Of a stretch of DNA of 64,000 nt, positions 26,208 through 34,034 are shown one piece after another. This stretch comes from an uncultured Lachnospiraceae bacterium (GTDB lineage: Bacteria; Bacillota; Clostridia; Lachnospirales; Lachnospiraceae): NCBI GenBank assembly GCA_910588865.1, contig CAJUSJ010000005.1, positions 24,131 to 88,130 of the forward strand. Reading direction: 5' to 3'. Position numbers and translations under genes: made by a program. The notes under the pieces are model-generated. The model saw only the letters and a list, made by a program, of their open reading frames with translations, was not told where the DNA came from and searched no databases. How positions within the stretch are numbered: position 1 is the first letter of the stretch; each line of letters starts with the position of its first letter.

Positions 26208-26483
26208 GTGAGTACAAAAAAGATACCCCTTCGCCAATGTATTGGCTGTGGAGAGACAAAGAGCAAAAAAGAGATGATCCGTATCCTGAAGACGGAATCC
26301 GAAGGAATTATTTTGGATGCCACAGGAAGGAAAAATGGCCGGGGCGCTTACATCTGCCCCAGCGCTGACTGCCTGAGGAAGGCGGTGAAGACCCGGGGAC
26401 TGGACCGCTCCTTTAAGACGCAGGTTCCGGCCCAGGTCTACGAAACTCTGGAAAAGGAGATGGAACAGCTTGTCGGACAATAG
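26208..26483 (+). CDS. ylxR: YlxR (RnpM) family RNA-binding protein
   Basis: 91 residues beginning MSTKKIPLRQCIGCGETKSK, with GRKNGRGAYICPSADCL in the middle, the YlxR signature. In Bacillus subtilis this protein was renamed RnpM and modulates RNase P. The start is GTG at 26208, set by the domain edge and the short gap from nusA. Its end overlaps ylxQ by 14 nt. Confidence 0.92.
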   Translation: MSTKKIPLRQCIGCGETKSKKEMIRILKTESEGIILDATGRKNGRGAYICPSADCLRKAVKTRGLDRSFKTQVPAQVYETLEKEMEQLVGQ

Positions 26484-26808
26484 AAATAAGATCTTGAACC
26501 TGATCGGACTTGCCACCAAGGCCAGGAAGACCGTCAGCGGTGAATTCTCCACAGAGAAGGCGGTAAAGAGCGGTAAAGCCTATCTGGTGGTAGTGGCGGA
26601 TGACGCCTCAGACAACACCAGAAAGAAATTTACCAACATGTGTACTTACTATCAGGTTCCAATCTGTTTTTTTGGAAAGAAAGACGAATTAGGACATCGC
26701 ATGGGCAAAGAGATCCGAGCGTCTCTGGCTGTGCTGGATGAAGGATTCGCGAGGGAAATGGTAAAACAAATGAATATCAACGGAGGTAGTAAGTATGAGA
26801 GTCAATGA
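26470..26808 (+). CDS. ylxQ: L7Ae-family ribosomal-like protein YlxQ
   Basis: 112 residues with the L7Ae/L30e fold pattern: NLIGLATKARKTVSGEFSTE, then YLVVVADDASDNTRKKF. It probably binds kink-turn RNA; in Firmicutes it sits between ylxR and infB, as here. Start TTG at 26470, with AAGGAGATGG upstream inside ylxR. Its end overlaps infB by 14 nt, continuing the coupled chain. Confidence 0.88.
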   Translation: MSDNRNKILNLIGLATKARKTVSGEFSTEKAVKSGKAYLVVVADDASDNTRKKFTNMCTYYQVPICFFGKKDELGHRMGKEIRASLAVLDEGFAREMVKQMNINGGSKYESQ

Positions 26809-29800
26809 GCTTGCGAAGGAGCTGGGAAAGACCAGCAAAGAGGTAATAGAGATATTGAGAAAAAATCATATAGAAAAGACCCATTCGTCTAATGTCAGTG
26901 ATGAACACATCGCTGTGGTGAAGAAGGCGGTAGCCGGGGATTCCCCGTCTCCGGCCCCGGTATCCCCGGCACCGCGGCAGCAGTCTTCCCCGGCGGCTTC
27001 GACGGACACACCGGCGGGGGCCGGTCCGGCTTTGACAGGCGGTACTCCGGTTCAGGGGGAAGCGCCTAAGAAAAAGATTACAGCAGTATATCGTCCTCAG
27101 AATGCCCAGACCATGAGGCAGAGGCCGGGCCAGGGAGGCCGTTCCCAGGGCCAGGGACAAAGCGGCCGTCCTCAGGGACAGAATGGTTCTCAGCCCCGTC
27201 CCCAGAACGCTCAGGGACAGAGCCAGGCGGTTCAGGGCCTTCGGCCGCAGACTTTCCAGAGTCAGCAGCCCCGTCCCCAGAATGCCAATGCCCAGGGCCA
27301 GCCATCCCGTTCCCAGAACGGTCAGGGTCAGCTGCCCTCAAGCCGGGTTCAGAACACCCAGGGACAGAACCAGCCGTCCCAGGCTTCCGCGTCTTTGGGA
27401 GCCGGCCGTTCCCAGAATCAGGGGGCTCAGAGTCAGCCCTCCAGCCGGGACAGCGGCCGTCCGGCTTCAGGCGCTCAGGGCAATGTACAAAACCGTGACA
27501 GCAGCCGCCCCCAGGGAGGCCGTGACAATAACCGCCCCCAGGGTCAGGCAAGCCGTGACAACAACCGTTCCCAGGGCCAGGGAGGCCGTGACAGTAACCG
27601 TTCGGGAAGCTTCCAGGGAAGCCGAGACAATAACCGCCAGGGCGGATACCAGGGGAGCCGTGACAATAATCGTCAGGGCGGATACCAGGGAAGCCGAGAC
27701 AATAACCGCCCCCAGGGCCAGGGAGGCCGTGACAATAACCGTCAAGGCGGATATCAGGGAAGCCGGGACAATAATCGTCAGGGCGGATATCAGGGAAGCC
27801 GAGACAATAATCGTCCCCAGGGAGGCCGAGACAATAACCGCCAGGGCGGATACCAGGGAAGCCGGGATAATAACCGCCAGGGCGGGTACCAGGGGAGCCG
27901 GGACGGCAATCGCCAGGGAAGTTTCCAGGGCAACCGGGACGGCAATCGCCAGGGAGGCTTTCAGGGAAGCCGGGACGGAAACCGTCCGGGAGGATTCCAG
28001 GGAAATCGTCCCCAGGGACCGGGAGGACGTCCTCAGGGAGGCCGTCCGGGACAGAAGGATGGTTCCAAGTCCTTTGACACCCCAATCGCCACCAAGCCGC
28101 AGAGCAACAGGGCCAATAAAAATAACTATAAAAACGACAAATATGATAAAAAGAACATGACGGAAGACGGCCCAAGATCAAAGGGCAAGGTATCCAAGCA
28201 CCCATTTATCATGCCGCAGAAAAATGTGGAGGATAAGGTGGAGGAGACCATCAAGGTTATCACCATCCCGGAGGTTCTGACTATTAAAGAGCTGGCGGAT
28301 AAGATGAAGCTCCAGCCTTCCGCCATTATCAAGAAACTGTTCCTCAAAGGAACCATTGTCACCGTAAACCAGGAGATCGACTATGAGAAGGCTGAGGAGA
28401 TCGCCATGGAATACGATGTCCTCTGTGAGAAAGAAGAGAAGGTCGATGTCATTGAGGAGCTTCTCAGGGAGGCGGAAGAGAACGAGGACGACATGATGCC
28501 AAGACCGCCTGTGGTCTGTGTCATGGGCCATGTGGACCACGGCAAGACCTCTCTCCTGGACGCGATCCGGGAGACCAACGTCACCGCCAGGGAGGCAGGA
28601 GGAATCACCCAGCACATTGGTGCCTATGTGGTGGAGATCAATGGAGAAAAGATCACCTTCCTGGACACTCCCGGACATGAGGCCTTTACCGCCATGCGTA
28701 TGAGAGGCGCTCAGTCCACGGATATCGCTGTGCTGGTGGTGGCCGCGGACGACGGAGTTATGCCCCAGACCGTGGAGGCGATCAACCACGCGAAGGCCGC
28801 GGAAGTGGAGATCATCGTGGCCATCAACAAGATCGATAAGCCCAGCGCCAATGTGGAGAAGGTAAAACAGGAGCTTTCCGAGTATGAGCTGATCCCAGAG
28901 GACTGGGGCGGAAGCACCATCTTTGTGCCGGTATCCGCTCACACCAAGGAGGGAATCTCGGATCTTCTGGAGATGATCATCCTGGCGTCAGAGGTAAAAG
29001 AGCTGAAGGCCAATCCCAACCGGAACGCGAGAGGCCTTGTGATCGAGGCGGAGCTGGACAAAGGCAAAGGCCCGGTGGCCACTGTGCTGGTACAAAAGGG
29101 TACTCTCCATGTGGGAGACAATATCGCCGCCGGCGCGTGCTACGGCAAGGTCCGGGCCATGATGGATGACAAGGGCAGAAGGGTCAAGGAGGCCACCCCG
29201 TCTACTCCTGTGGAGATATTGGGCTTAAACGGAGTGCCCAATGCCGGGGAAGTGTTTGTGGTAACTGCCAGCGAGAAAGAGGCCAGGAGCTTCGCGGATA
29301 CGTTCATCTCCGAGGGCAAGAACAAGCTTTTGGAGGATACCAAGGCAAAATTGTCCTTAGACGATCTGTTCAGCCAGATCAAGGCAGGCAACGTAAAAGA
29401 GCTGCCCATTATCGTCAAAGCGGATGTGCAGGGTTCCGTGGAGGCAGTAAAACAGAGCCTTTTGAAGCTGTCCAACGAGGAAGTGATGGTAAAGGTGATT
29501 CATGGCGGCGTGGGTGCCATCAACGAGTCCGACGTGTCCCTGGCTTCCGCCTCCAACGCCATTATCATCGGCTTCAACGTGAGACCTGACGTGACCGCCA
29601 AGTCTGTGGCAGAGCAGGAAAAAGTAGATTTACGACTTTACAAGGTCATTTACCAGGCCATCGAGGATGTGGAGGCTGCCATGAAGGGCATGCTGGATCC
29701 CATCTTCGAGGAAAAGGTCATCGGCCACGCGGTTGTGCGCCAGACCTTCAAGGCTTCCGGCGTGGGAACCATCGCGGGCTCCTATGTTATGGATGGCAAG

Positions 29801-30001
29801 TTCCAGAGAGGCTGCTCTGTCAGGATCACCAGAGACGGGGAGCAGATCTTCGACGGTGCCCTGGCTTCCCTAAGACGTTTCAAAGACGATGTGAAAGAGG
29901 TGGCCACGGGTTACGAGTGCGGCCTGGTGTTTGAGAAATTCAACGATATCCAGGAAGATGATATGATTGAGGCATATGCCATGGTGGAAGTGCCGAGATA
30001 G
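26795..30001 (+). CDS. infB: Translation initiation factor IF-2 with long low-complexity N-terminus
   Basis: 1068 residues. IF2_N (residues 1-45, VNELAKELGKTSKEVIEIL) is followed by a roughly 380-residue disordered region rich in Gln, Gly, Arg and Asn. A second IF2_N (about 485-540) comes next. The GTPase has GHVDHGKT (578-585), DTPGHEAF and NKID, then the domains that bind initiator tRNA. IF-2 places fMet-tRNA on the 30S subunit. The ATG follows GGAGGT by about 8 nt. The core looks complete and functional; the unusual part is the repeat-bearing linker. Confidence 0.95.
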   Translation: MRVNELAKELGKTSKEVIEILRKNHIEKTHSSNVSDEHIAVVKKAVAGDSPSPAPVSPAPRQQSSPAASTDTPAGAGPALTGGTPVQGEAPKKKITAVYRPQNAQTMRQRPGQGGRSQGQGQSGRPQGQNGSQPRPQNAQGQSQAVQGLRPQTFQSQQPRPQNANAQGQPSRSQNGQGQLPSSRVQNTQGQNQPSQASASLGAGRSQNQGAQSQPSSRDSGRPASGAQGNVQNRDSSRPQGGRDNNRPQGQASRDNNRSQGQGGRDSNRSGSFQGSRDNNRQGGYQGSRDNNRQGGYQGSRDNNRPQGQGGRDNNRQGGYQGSRDNNRQGGYQGSRDNNRPQGGRDNNRQGGYQGSRDNNRQGGYQGSRDGNRQGSFQGNRDGNRQGGFQGSRDGNRPGGFQGNRPQGPGGRPQGGRPGQKDGSKSFDTPIATKPQSNRANKNNYKNDKYDKKNMTEDGPRSKGKVSKHPFIMPQKNVEDKVEETIKVITIPEVLTIKELADKMKLQPSAIIKKLFLKGTIVTVNQEIDYEKAEEIAMEYDVLCEKEEKVDVIEELLREAEENEDDMMPRPPVVCVMGHVDHGKTSLLDAIRETNVTAREAGGITQHIGAYVVEINGEKITFLDTPGHEAFTAMRMRGAQSTDIAVLVVAADDGVMPQTVEAINHAKAAEVEIIVAINKIDKPSANVEKVKQELSEYELIPEDWGGSTIFVPVSAHTKEGISDLLEMIILASEVKELKANPNRNARGLVIEAELDKGKGPVATVLVQKGTLHVGDNIAAGACYGKVRAMMDDKGRRVKEATPSTPVEILGLNGVPNAGEVFVVTASEKEARSFADTFISEGKNKLLEDTKAKLSLDDLFSQIKAGNVKELPIIVKADVQGSVEAVKQSLLKLSNEEVMVKVIHGGVGAINESDVSLASASNAIIIGFNVRPDVTAKSVAEQEKVDLRLYKVIYQAIEDVEAAMKGMLDPIFEEKVIGHAVVRQTFKASGVGTIAGSYVMDGKFQRGCSVRITRDGEQIFDGALASLRRFKDDVKEVATGYECGLVFEKFNDIQEDDMIEAYAMVEVPR
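27600..28050 (+). repeat. 36-bp coding tandem repeats in infB
   Basis: The repeating peptide is RDNNRQGGYQGS, present about six times exactly. Variants include RDNNRPQGQGG, RDGNRQGSFQGN and RDGNRPGGFQGN. The underlying DNA is a 36-nt imperfect tandem array prone to length change. All units keep the reading frame. Confidence 0.85.
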
Positions 30002-30011
30002 GATTTTCGGG

Positions 30012-30030
30012 CTGCCCTTTCCCAGGGCAG
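30012..30030 (+). other. Hairpin between infB and rbfA
   Basis: CTGCCCT-TTCCC-AGGGCAG, without a U-tract. Likely an RNA-stability or processing hairpin inside the operon. Confidence 0.4.
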
Positions 30031-30105
30031 TCTCATGAGGGGGGTGCCATAACCTGCCGCCCAGGGAAGGGGGAGGAGGCGGAACCCGGACAGGAAAGGA
30101 ATCAT

Positions 30106-30519
30106 ATGCGTAAAAACAGCATAAAGAATACAAGGATCAACATGGAGGTGCAGAGAGAGCTCAGCGAGATCATCCGCACCGAGGTAAAGGACCCGGGCCT
30201 GAACAATGTGATGGTCACGGTAGTGTCCGCGGAGGTAACTCCGGATTTAAAATACTGCAAGGCCTATATAAGCGTTCTCGGCAGCGAAGAAGCCGCTGGG
30301 GAAGCTCTTCTGGGGCTTAAGAGGGCAGTGGGATTTATCAGAAAGGAGCTGGCCAGGAGAGTGAACCTGCGCAATACGCCGGAGATCAAGTTTATCCTGG
30401 ACCAGTCTATTGAGTACGGCGTTCACATGTCAAGGCTCATTGACCATGTGACCGGCAGCATGAAGAGCGAGGAAGCCGGGGAAGATTTGGAGGAAGGAGA
30501 CGACTGGGACCAGGAGTAG
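30106..30519 (+). CDS. rbfA: Ribosome-binding factor A
   Basis: 137 residues with the RbfA KH-like fold: RINMEVQRELSEIIRTEVKD, then VTVVSAEVTPDLKYCKAYIS and IKFILDQSIEYGVHMSRLID. It binds the 30S subunit late in 16S rRNA maturation. The acidic tail after residue 120 is ordinary for the family. AGGAAAGGA precedes the ATG. Confidence 0.95.
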   Translation: MRKNSIKNTRINMEVQRELSEIIRTEVKDPGLNNVMVTVVSAEVTPDLKYCKAYISVLGSEEAAGEALLGLKRAVGFIRKELARRVNLRNTPEIKFILDQSIEYGVHMSRLIDHVTGSMKSEEAGEDLEEGDDWDQE

Positions 30520-30553
30520 GGGTCAGGATCAAAACGGGAAGGGAGAGGATAAT

Positions 30554-31522
30554 ATGACAAAACTGGAAGAAATGCTTGATGGCGTCAAGTCCCTTGTGAT
30601 TCTGGGACATGTGAATCCGGACGGGGACTGTGCCGGTTCCTGCCTGGCCATGTACAATTACGCGGCAAGCCGGGATCCCCAGATGTATATAAGGCTGTAT
30701 CTTCAGCCGATTCCGGAAAAATTCGCTTATCTTGAAGGCTACGGCCAGATCCGGTCGGAAGTCATGGAGGAAGAACCCTTTGACCTGTGCGTCTGCTTAG
30801 ACAGCGGCGACAGAGAACGCCTGGGAGAATTCGGCGTGTATCTGGAATCGGCCAGACAGAGCCTGTGCATTGACCACCATGTGACCAATCCAGGCTATGC
30901 CCAGGAAAATATCATAGACCCAAAAGCAAGCTCCACCTGCGAGGTACTCTACGGCCAGCTTGACCAGGCGGCCGTGGACCAGAGGATCGCTGCCTGCCTT
31001 TACACGGGAATCATCCATGACACGGGAGTGTTCCGCTACAGCAGCACATCCCAAAAGACCATGGAGATCGCGGGAAAGCTTATGGCCACGGGAATCGATT
31101 TCACCAGGATTATCGACGACAGCTACTTTAAAAAAAATTATCTCCAGAGCCAGATCCTTGGCCGGGCGCTTATGGAAAGCATCCGGTTCATGGAGGGAAG
31201 ATGTATTTTCACTGTGGTGAAGAAGCAGGATATGGCTTTTTACGGGGTGGAACCCAAGGACTTAGACGGAATCGTGGACCAGCTCAGAACCATCGACGGG
31301 GTGGAGTGCGCCATCTTCATGTATGAGACGGACAATCACATGTTCAAGGTCAGTATGCGGTCAAATCATGTGGTAAACGTCAGCCAGATCGCCTCCTATT
31401 TCGGCGGCGGCGGTCATGTGAGGGCAGCGGGCTGTACCATGTCCGGCAGCTTCCACGACGTGGTCAACAACCTTTCCGGGCATATTGAGAAACAGATGGT
31501 TTCGGAGAAAGCGGATGTTTGA
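30554..31522 (+). CDS. nrnA: DHH-family nanoRNase/pAp phosphatase NrnA
   Basis: 322 residues. The DHH domain has GHVNPDGDCAGSCLAMYNY and CIDHHVTNPGYA for metal binding, and DHHA1 ends with SYFGGGGHVRAAGCTMSG. NrnA degrades 2-5 nt RNAs and removes the 3' phosphate of pAp. Its stop overlaps the truB start. The order rbfA-nrnA-truB-ribF is typical of Firmicutes. Confidence 0.93.
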   Translation: MTKLEEMLDGVKSLVILGHVNPDGDCAGSCLAMYNYAASRDPQMYIRLYLQPIPEKFAYLEGYGQIRSEVMEEEPFDLCVCLDSGDRERLGEFGVYLESARQSLCIDHHVTNPGYAQENIIDPKASSTCEVLYGQLDQAAVDQRIAACLYTGIIHDTGVFRYSSTSQKTMEIAGKLMATGIDFTRIIDDSYFKKNYLQSQILGRALMESIRFMEGRCIFTVVKKQDMAFYGVEPKDLDGIVDQLRTIDGVECAIFMYETDNHMFKVSMRSNHVVNVSQIASYFGGGGHVRAAGCTMSGSFHDVVNNLSGHIEKQMVSEKADV

Positions 31523-32450
31523 CGGAGTACTGAATGTATATAAAGAAAAAGGCTACACGTCCCACGATGTGGTGGCTAAGCTGAGAGGGATCCTTGGCCA
31601 GAAAAAGATCGGCCACACAGGCACTTTGGATCCAGATGCCCAGGGTGTTCTTCCGGTGTGCTTAGGGAAGGCCACCCGCCTGTGCGACATGCTGACAGAC
31701 CACGCGAAGACCTACGAGGCAGTGCTTCTTTTGGGAAAGGAGACCGACACCCAGGACATTTCCGGCCAGATCATCGCGGAGAAAGAACCGGATGTCTCAG
31801 AGGAGGAAGTGTGTGTAACGATCATGGGATTTGTAGGGGAATACGCCCAGATCCCGCCCATGTACTCTGCCCGGAAGGTAAACGGCAAAAAGTTGTATGA
31901 ATTGGCAAGGGCAGGGAAGGTGGTGGAGAGACAGCCCAGACAGGTGACGATTTATGAGATCGCCATCAAGTCTGCGGCTCTGCCAAGGGTCACCATGATC
32001 GTGCGCTGTTCAAAAGGAACCTACATCCGAACCCTCTGTCATGACATCGGCCAAAAGCTTGGCTGCGGCGGCTGCATGGAATCTCTTTTGCGGACCCAGG
32101 TAGGAAGATTCGGTCTGGAGGACAGTTTAAGGCTTTCCCAGATCCAGGAGCTTTGCGGCCAGGGTCTTTTGGAGGAGAGGATCCTGTCCATTGAGGAGAT
32201 GTTTGAACAATACCCTAAGGCGGTGACCGTCATGGAGGCGGACAATCTGGTACACAACGGCAATCCTCTGAGGTTACAGGATGTGATACCGGAAGGACAT
32301 AGACCGGACATGGGAAGGACATGCCTGGAAGAGAGCGCCCGGGAGGTTTATTTCAGAGTCTGTGACAGTCAGGGGAATTTCATGGGGATCTACAAGTGGG
32401 AACAGGGCCGGTCCCGTTTAAAGCCCTGGAAAATGTTTCTGGGAGGATAA
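31515..32450 (+). CDS. truB: tRNA pseudouridine(55) synthase TruB
   Basis: 311 residues. The catalytic aspartate lies in KIGHTGTLDPDAQGVLPVCL. KTYEAVLLLGKETDTQDISG, then YSARKVNGKKLYELARAG and CSKGTYIRTLCHDIG, are the other TruB motifs. It makes pseudouridine in the T-loop of tRNAs. ATG at 31515 overlaps the nrnA stop by 8 nt; a longer frame from 31485 lies inside nrnA. Confidence 0.95.
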   Translation: MFDGVLNVYKEKGYTSHDVVAKLRGILGQKKIGHTGTLDPDAQGVLPVCLGKATRLCDMLTDHAKTYEAVLLLGKETDTQDISGQIIAEKEPDVSEEEVCVTIMGFVGEYAQIPPMYSARKVNGKKLYELARAGKVVERQPRQVTIYEIAIKSAALPRVTMIVRCSKGTYIRTLCHDIGQKLGCGGCMESLLRTQVGRFGLEDSLRLSQIQELCGQGLLEERILSIEEMFEQYPKAVTVMEADNLVHNGNPLRLQDVIPEGHRPDMGRTCLEESAREVYFRVCDSQGNFMGIYKWEQGRSRLKPWKMFLGG

Positions 32451-32455
32451 GAGAG

Positions 32456-33397
32456 ATGGAATGTTTCATTGGAGAGACAGAATTCAGGATCGGGCAGCCC
32501 ACCGCGGTGACCATAGGAAAGTTTGACGGCCGCCACAAGGGCCATCAGAAGCTTCTGGGGCGCATGCTGGAATTTAAAAGGCGAAAAGGCTTAAAGACAG
32601 CAGTGTTCACCTTTGACATGTCGCCGATAACCAGGATCTCGGGAACTGTCCAGAAAGTGATCACAACCAACCAGGAACGAAGAGACAACATGGCTAAGAT
32701 GGGGATCGACTATCTGGTGGAATACCCGTTTACCAGCGACGTGATCCATCTGCCGGCAGAGGAATTTGTCAGGGAGATCCTTATAGGAAAGATGAACGCC
32801 AGGGCCATGGTGGTGGGAACTGACTGCGGTTTTGGATACCAGAGGTCCGGCGACGCGGCCCTCCTCAAAAAACTGTCCGGCAAGTATGGCTATGACCTGG
32901 AAGTGGTGGTCAAGGAGAAAGACTGCCAGCGGGACATCAGCAGCACCTACATCAAGGAGGAGCTGTCCAAGGGACATGTGGAGAAAGCCAACCAGCTTCT
33001 GGGACAGCCCTACGCGATCCACGGGATCGTGGTACACGGCAACCATGTGGGCGGACCGGTGCTGGGCTTTCCCACGGTCAACATTATCCCACCGGAGGAG
33101 AAATTTCTCCCCCCTTTTGGGGTGTATGTGTCCAGAGTGCTGACAGGCGGCCGGTATTACGGAGGCATCACCAACATAGGTGAGAAGCCTACGGTGGAAA
33201 AGAATTCTCCTGTGGGGGTGGAAACCTTTATTTTCGGACTGGATGAGGATCTTTACGGAAAAACCATAGAGGTCCAGCTTCTGAACTTCGAGCGGCCGGA
33301 GCGGAAATTCGATTCCCTGGAGCAGCTGAAGGAGCAGCTGGAGCGGGACAAAGAATATGGGCTTTCCTACCTTGACAAGGAAAACGTCTTGTGTTAA
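32456..33397 (+). CDS. ribF: Bifunctional riboflavin kinase/FAD synthetase
   Basis: 313 residues. The N-terminal FAD synthetase domain has TIGKFDGRHKGHQKLL and ISSTYIKEELSKGHVEKANQ. The C-terminal riboflavin kinase domain has GNHVGGPVLGFPTVNI and GVYVSRV. It makes FMN and then FAD. GGGAGGA lies 8 nt before the ATG at 32456. The rpsO promoter is embedded in its 3' end. Confidence 0.95.
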   Translation: MECFIGETEFRIGQPTAVTIGKFDGRHKGHQKLLGRMLEFKRRKGLKTAVFTFDMSPITRISGTVQKVITTNQERRDNMAKMGIDYLVEYPFTSDVIHLPAEEFVREILIGKMNARAMVVGTDCGFGYQRSGDAALLKKLSGKYGYDLEVVVKEKDCQRDISSTYIKEELSKGHVEKANQLLGQPYAIHGIVVHGNHVGGPVLGFPTVNIIPPEEKFLPPFGVYVSRVLTGGRYYGGITNIGEKPTVEKNSPVGVETFIFGLDEDLYGKTIEVQLLNFERPERKFDSLEQLKEQLERDKEYGLSYLDKENVLC

Positions 33398-33400
33398 TAT
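33372..33400 (+). promoter_or_regulatory. Promoter of rpsO
   Basis: Consensus TTGACA (33372-33377), 17 nt, TAATAT (33395-33400), within the last codons of ribF. Confidence 0.65.
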
Positions 33401-33419
33401 AAATCGGTATGAACAGACG

Positions 33420-33465
33420 CCGGGACTCAGCTTTTTGGAGGCTCCAGCCATTGCTTGGTCCCCGG
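33420..33465 (+). promoter_or_regulatory. Structured leader of rpsO, possible S15 autoregulation site
   Basis: CCGGGAC (33420-33426) pairs with GTCCCCGG (33458-33465), with one bulge, enclosing a smaller TGGAG/CTCCA hairpin. Ribosomal protein S15 represses its own mRNA in several bacteria through unrelated leader folds. A match to a known class is not claimed. Confidence 0.45.
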
Positions 33466-33492
33466 TATGAATGAGAGAAGGAGGAGATCATC

Positions 33493-33759
33493 ATGATTTC
33501 AAAGGAAAAAAAGACCAAGATCATCGAGGAGTACGGAAGGAAGCCAGGGGATACCGGTTCACCGGAGGTTCAGATCGCGATCCTGACTGAGAGGATAGCG
33601 GAGCTAACTGAGCATTTAAAGAAGAACCAGAAGGATCACCACTCCAGACGGGGGCTTCTTAAGATGGTAGGACAGAGAAGAGGTCTTCTGGATTATCTGA
33701 AGAAGACAGACCTGGAAGGCTACCGCGCCCTTATTGAGAAACTTGGAATCAGAAAATAA
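33493..33759 (+). CDS. rpsO: 30S ribosomal protein S15
   Basis: 88 residues, standard length and sequence: DTGSPEVQIAILTERIAELT, then HHSRRGLLKMVGQRRGLLDY. S15 binds the central domain of 16S rRNA early in assembly. AGAAGGAGGAG gives a strong ribosome binding site. Own promoter and terminator; pnp follows, as in most bacteria. Confidence 0.97.
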   Translation: MISKEKKTKIIEEYGRKPGDTGSPEVQIAILTERIAELTEHLKKNQKDHHSRRGLLKMVGQRRGLLDYLKKTDLEGYRALIEKLGIRK

Positions 33760-33770
33760 TGATCACGTCA

Positions 33771-33797
33771 GGGTGGAGGAGACTCCACCCTATATTT
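33771..33797 (+). terminator. Terminator of rpsO
   Basis: GGGTGGAG-GAGA-CTCCACCC followed by TATATTTAG. The weak T-run may allow read-through into pnp. Confidence 0.65.
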
Positions 33798-33800
33798 AGT

Positions 33801-33861
33801 GTACACGGGGCGGAGAGGAATGTGGCCGTTTGCGCGGCTCCGCCCCGGCACGGCGAGTAGG
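33801..33861 (+). repeat. Short intergenic repeat, copy A (after the rpsO terminator)
   Basis: Begins GTACACGGGGCGGAGAGGAA and ends GGCACGGCGAGTAGG. It matches 36299-36355 closely. GGGGCGGAG and CTCCGCCCC inside it form an inverted repeat in this copy. Confidence 0.65.
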
Positions 33862-33898
33862 GGGAAGGATCTCCCTTACTCGAATTTATCACATGGGA

Positions 33899-34000
33899 CA
33901 GCAGAAGATTTGTTCCGAGACCGCTGAAAAGCACATCGGAATCAGCCAGCCCTCAGGGGGCGGACGGTGTGTTTTTCAGTAGTTTCGGCTTCTTCTGCTG
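33899..34000 (+). promoter_or_regulatory. Long-stem leader RNA of pnp
   Basis: Three nested stems face each other: CAGCAGAAG (33899-33907) with CTTCTGCTG (33992-34000); CCGAGAC (about 33915-33921) with GTTTCGG (33982-33988); CTGAAAAGCACA (33924-33935) with TGTGTTTTTCAG (33968-33979). The ribosome binding site follows at 34021. In Escherichia coli a leader stem of pnp is cut by RNase III and PNPase to autoregulate the gene; a similar role here is inferred. Confidence 0.6.
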
Positions 34001-34034
34001 ATTAATAATGAGACAAAGAAAAGGAGATCACAAC

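Noticed and set aside
27600..28050. CRISPR array
   Set aside because: The 36-nt periodicity is coding repeats in infB without unique spacers.
27078..28205. 375-codon minus-strand ORF, and a plus-strand 325-codon ORF in another frame, within infB
   Set aside because: Both are shadows of the infB tandem repeats; their repetitive composition follows from the IF-2 frame.
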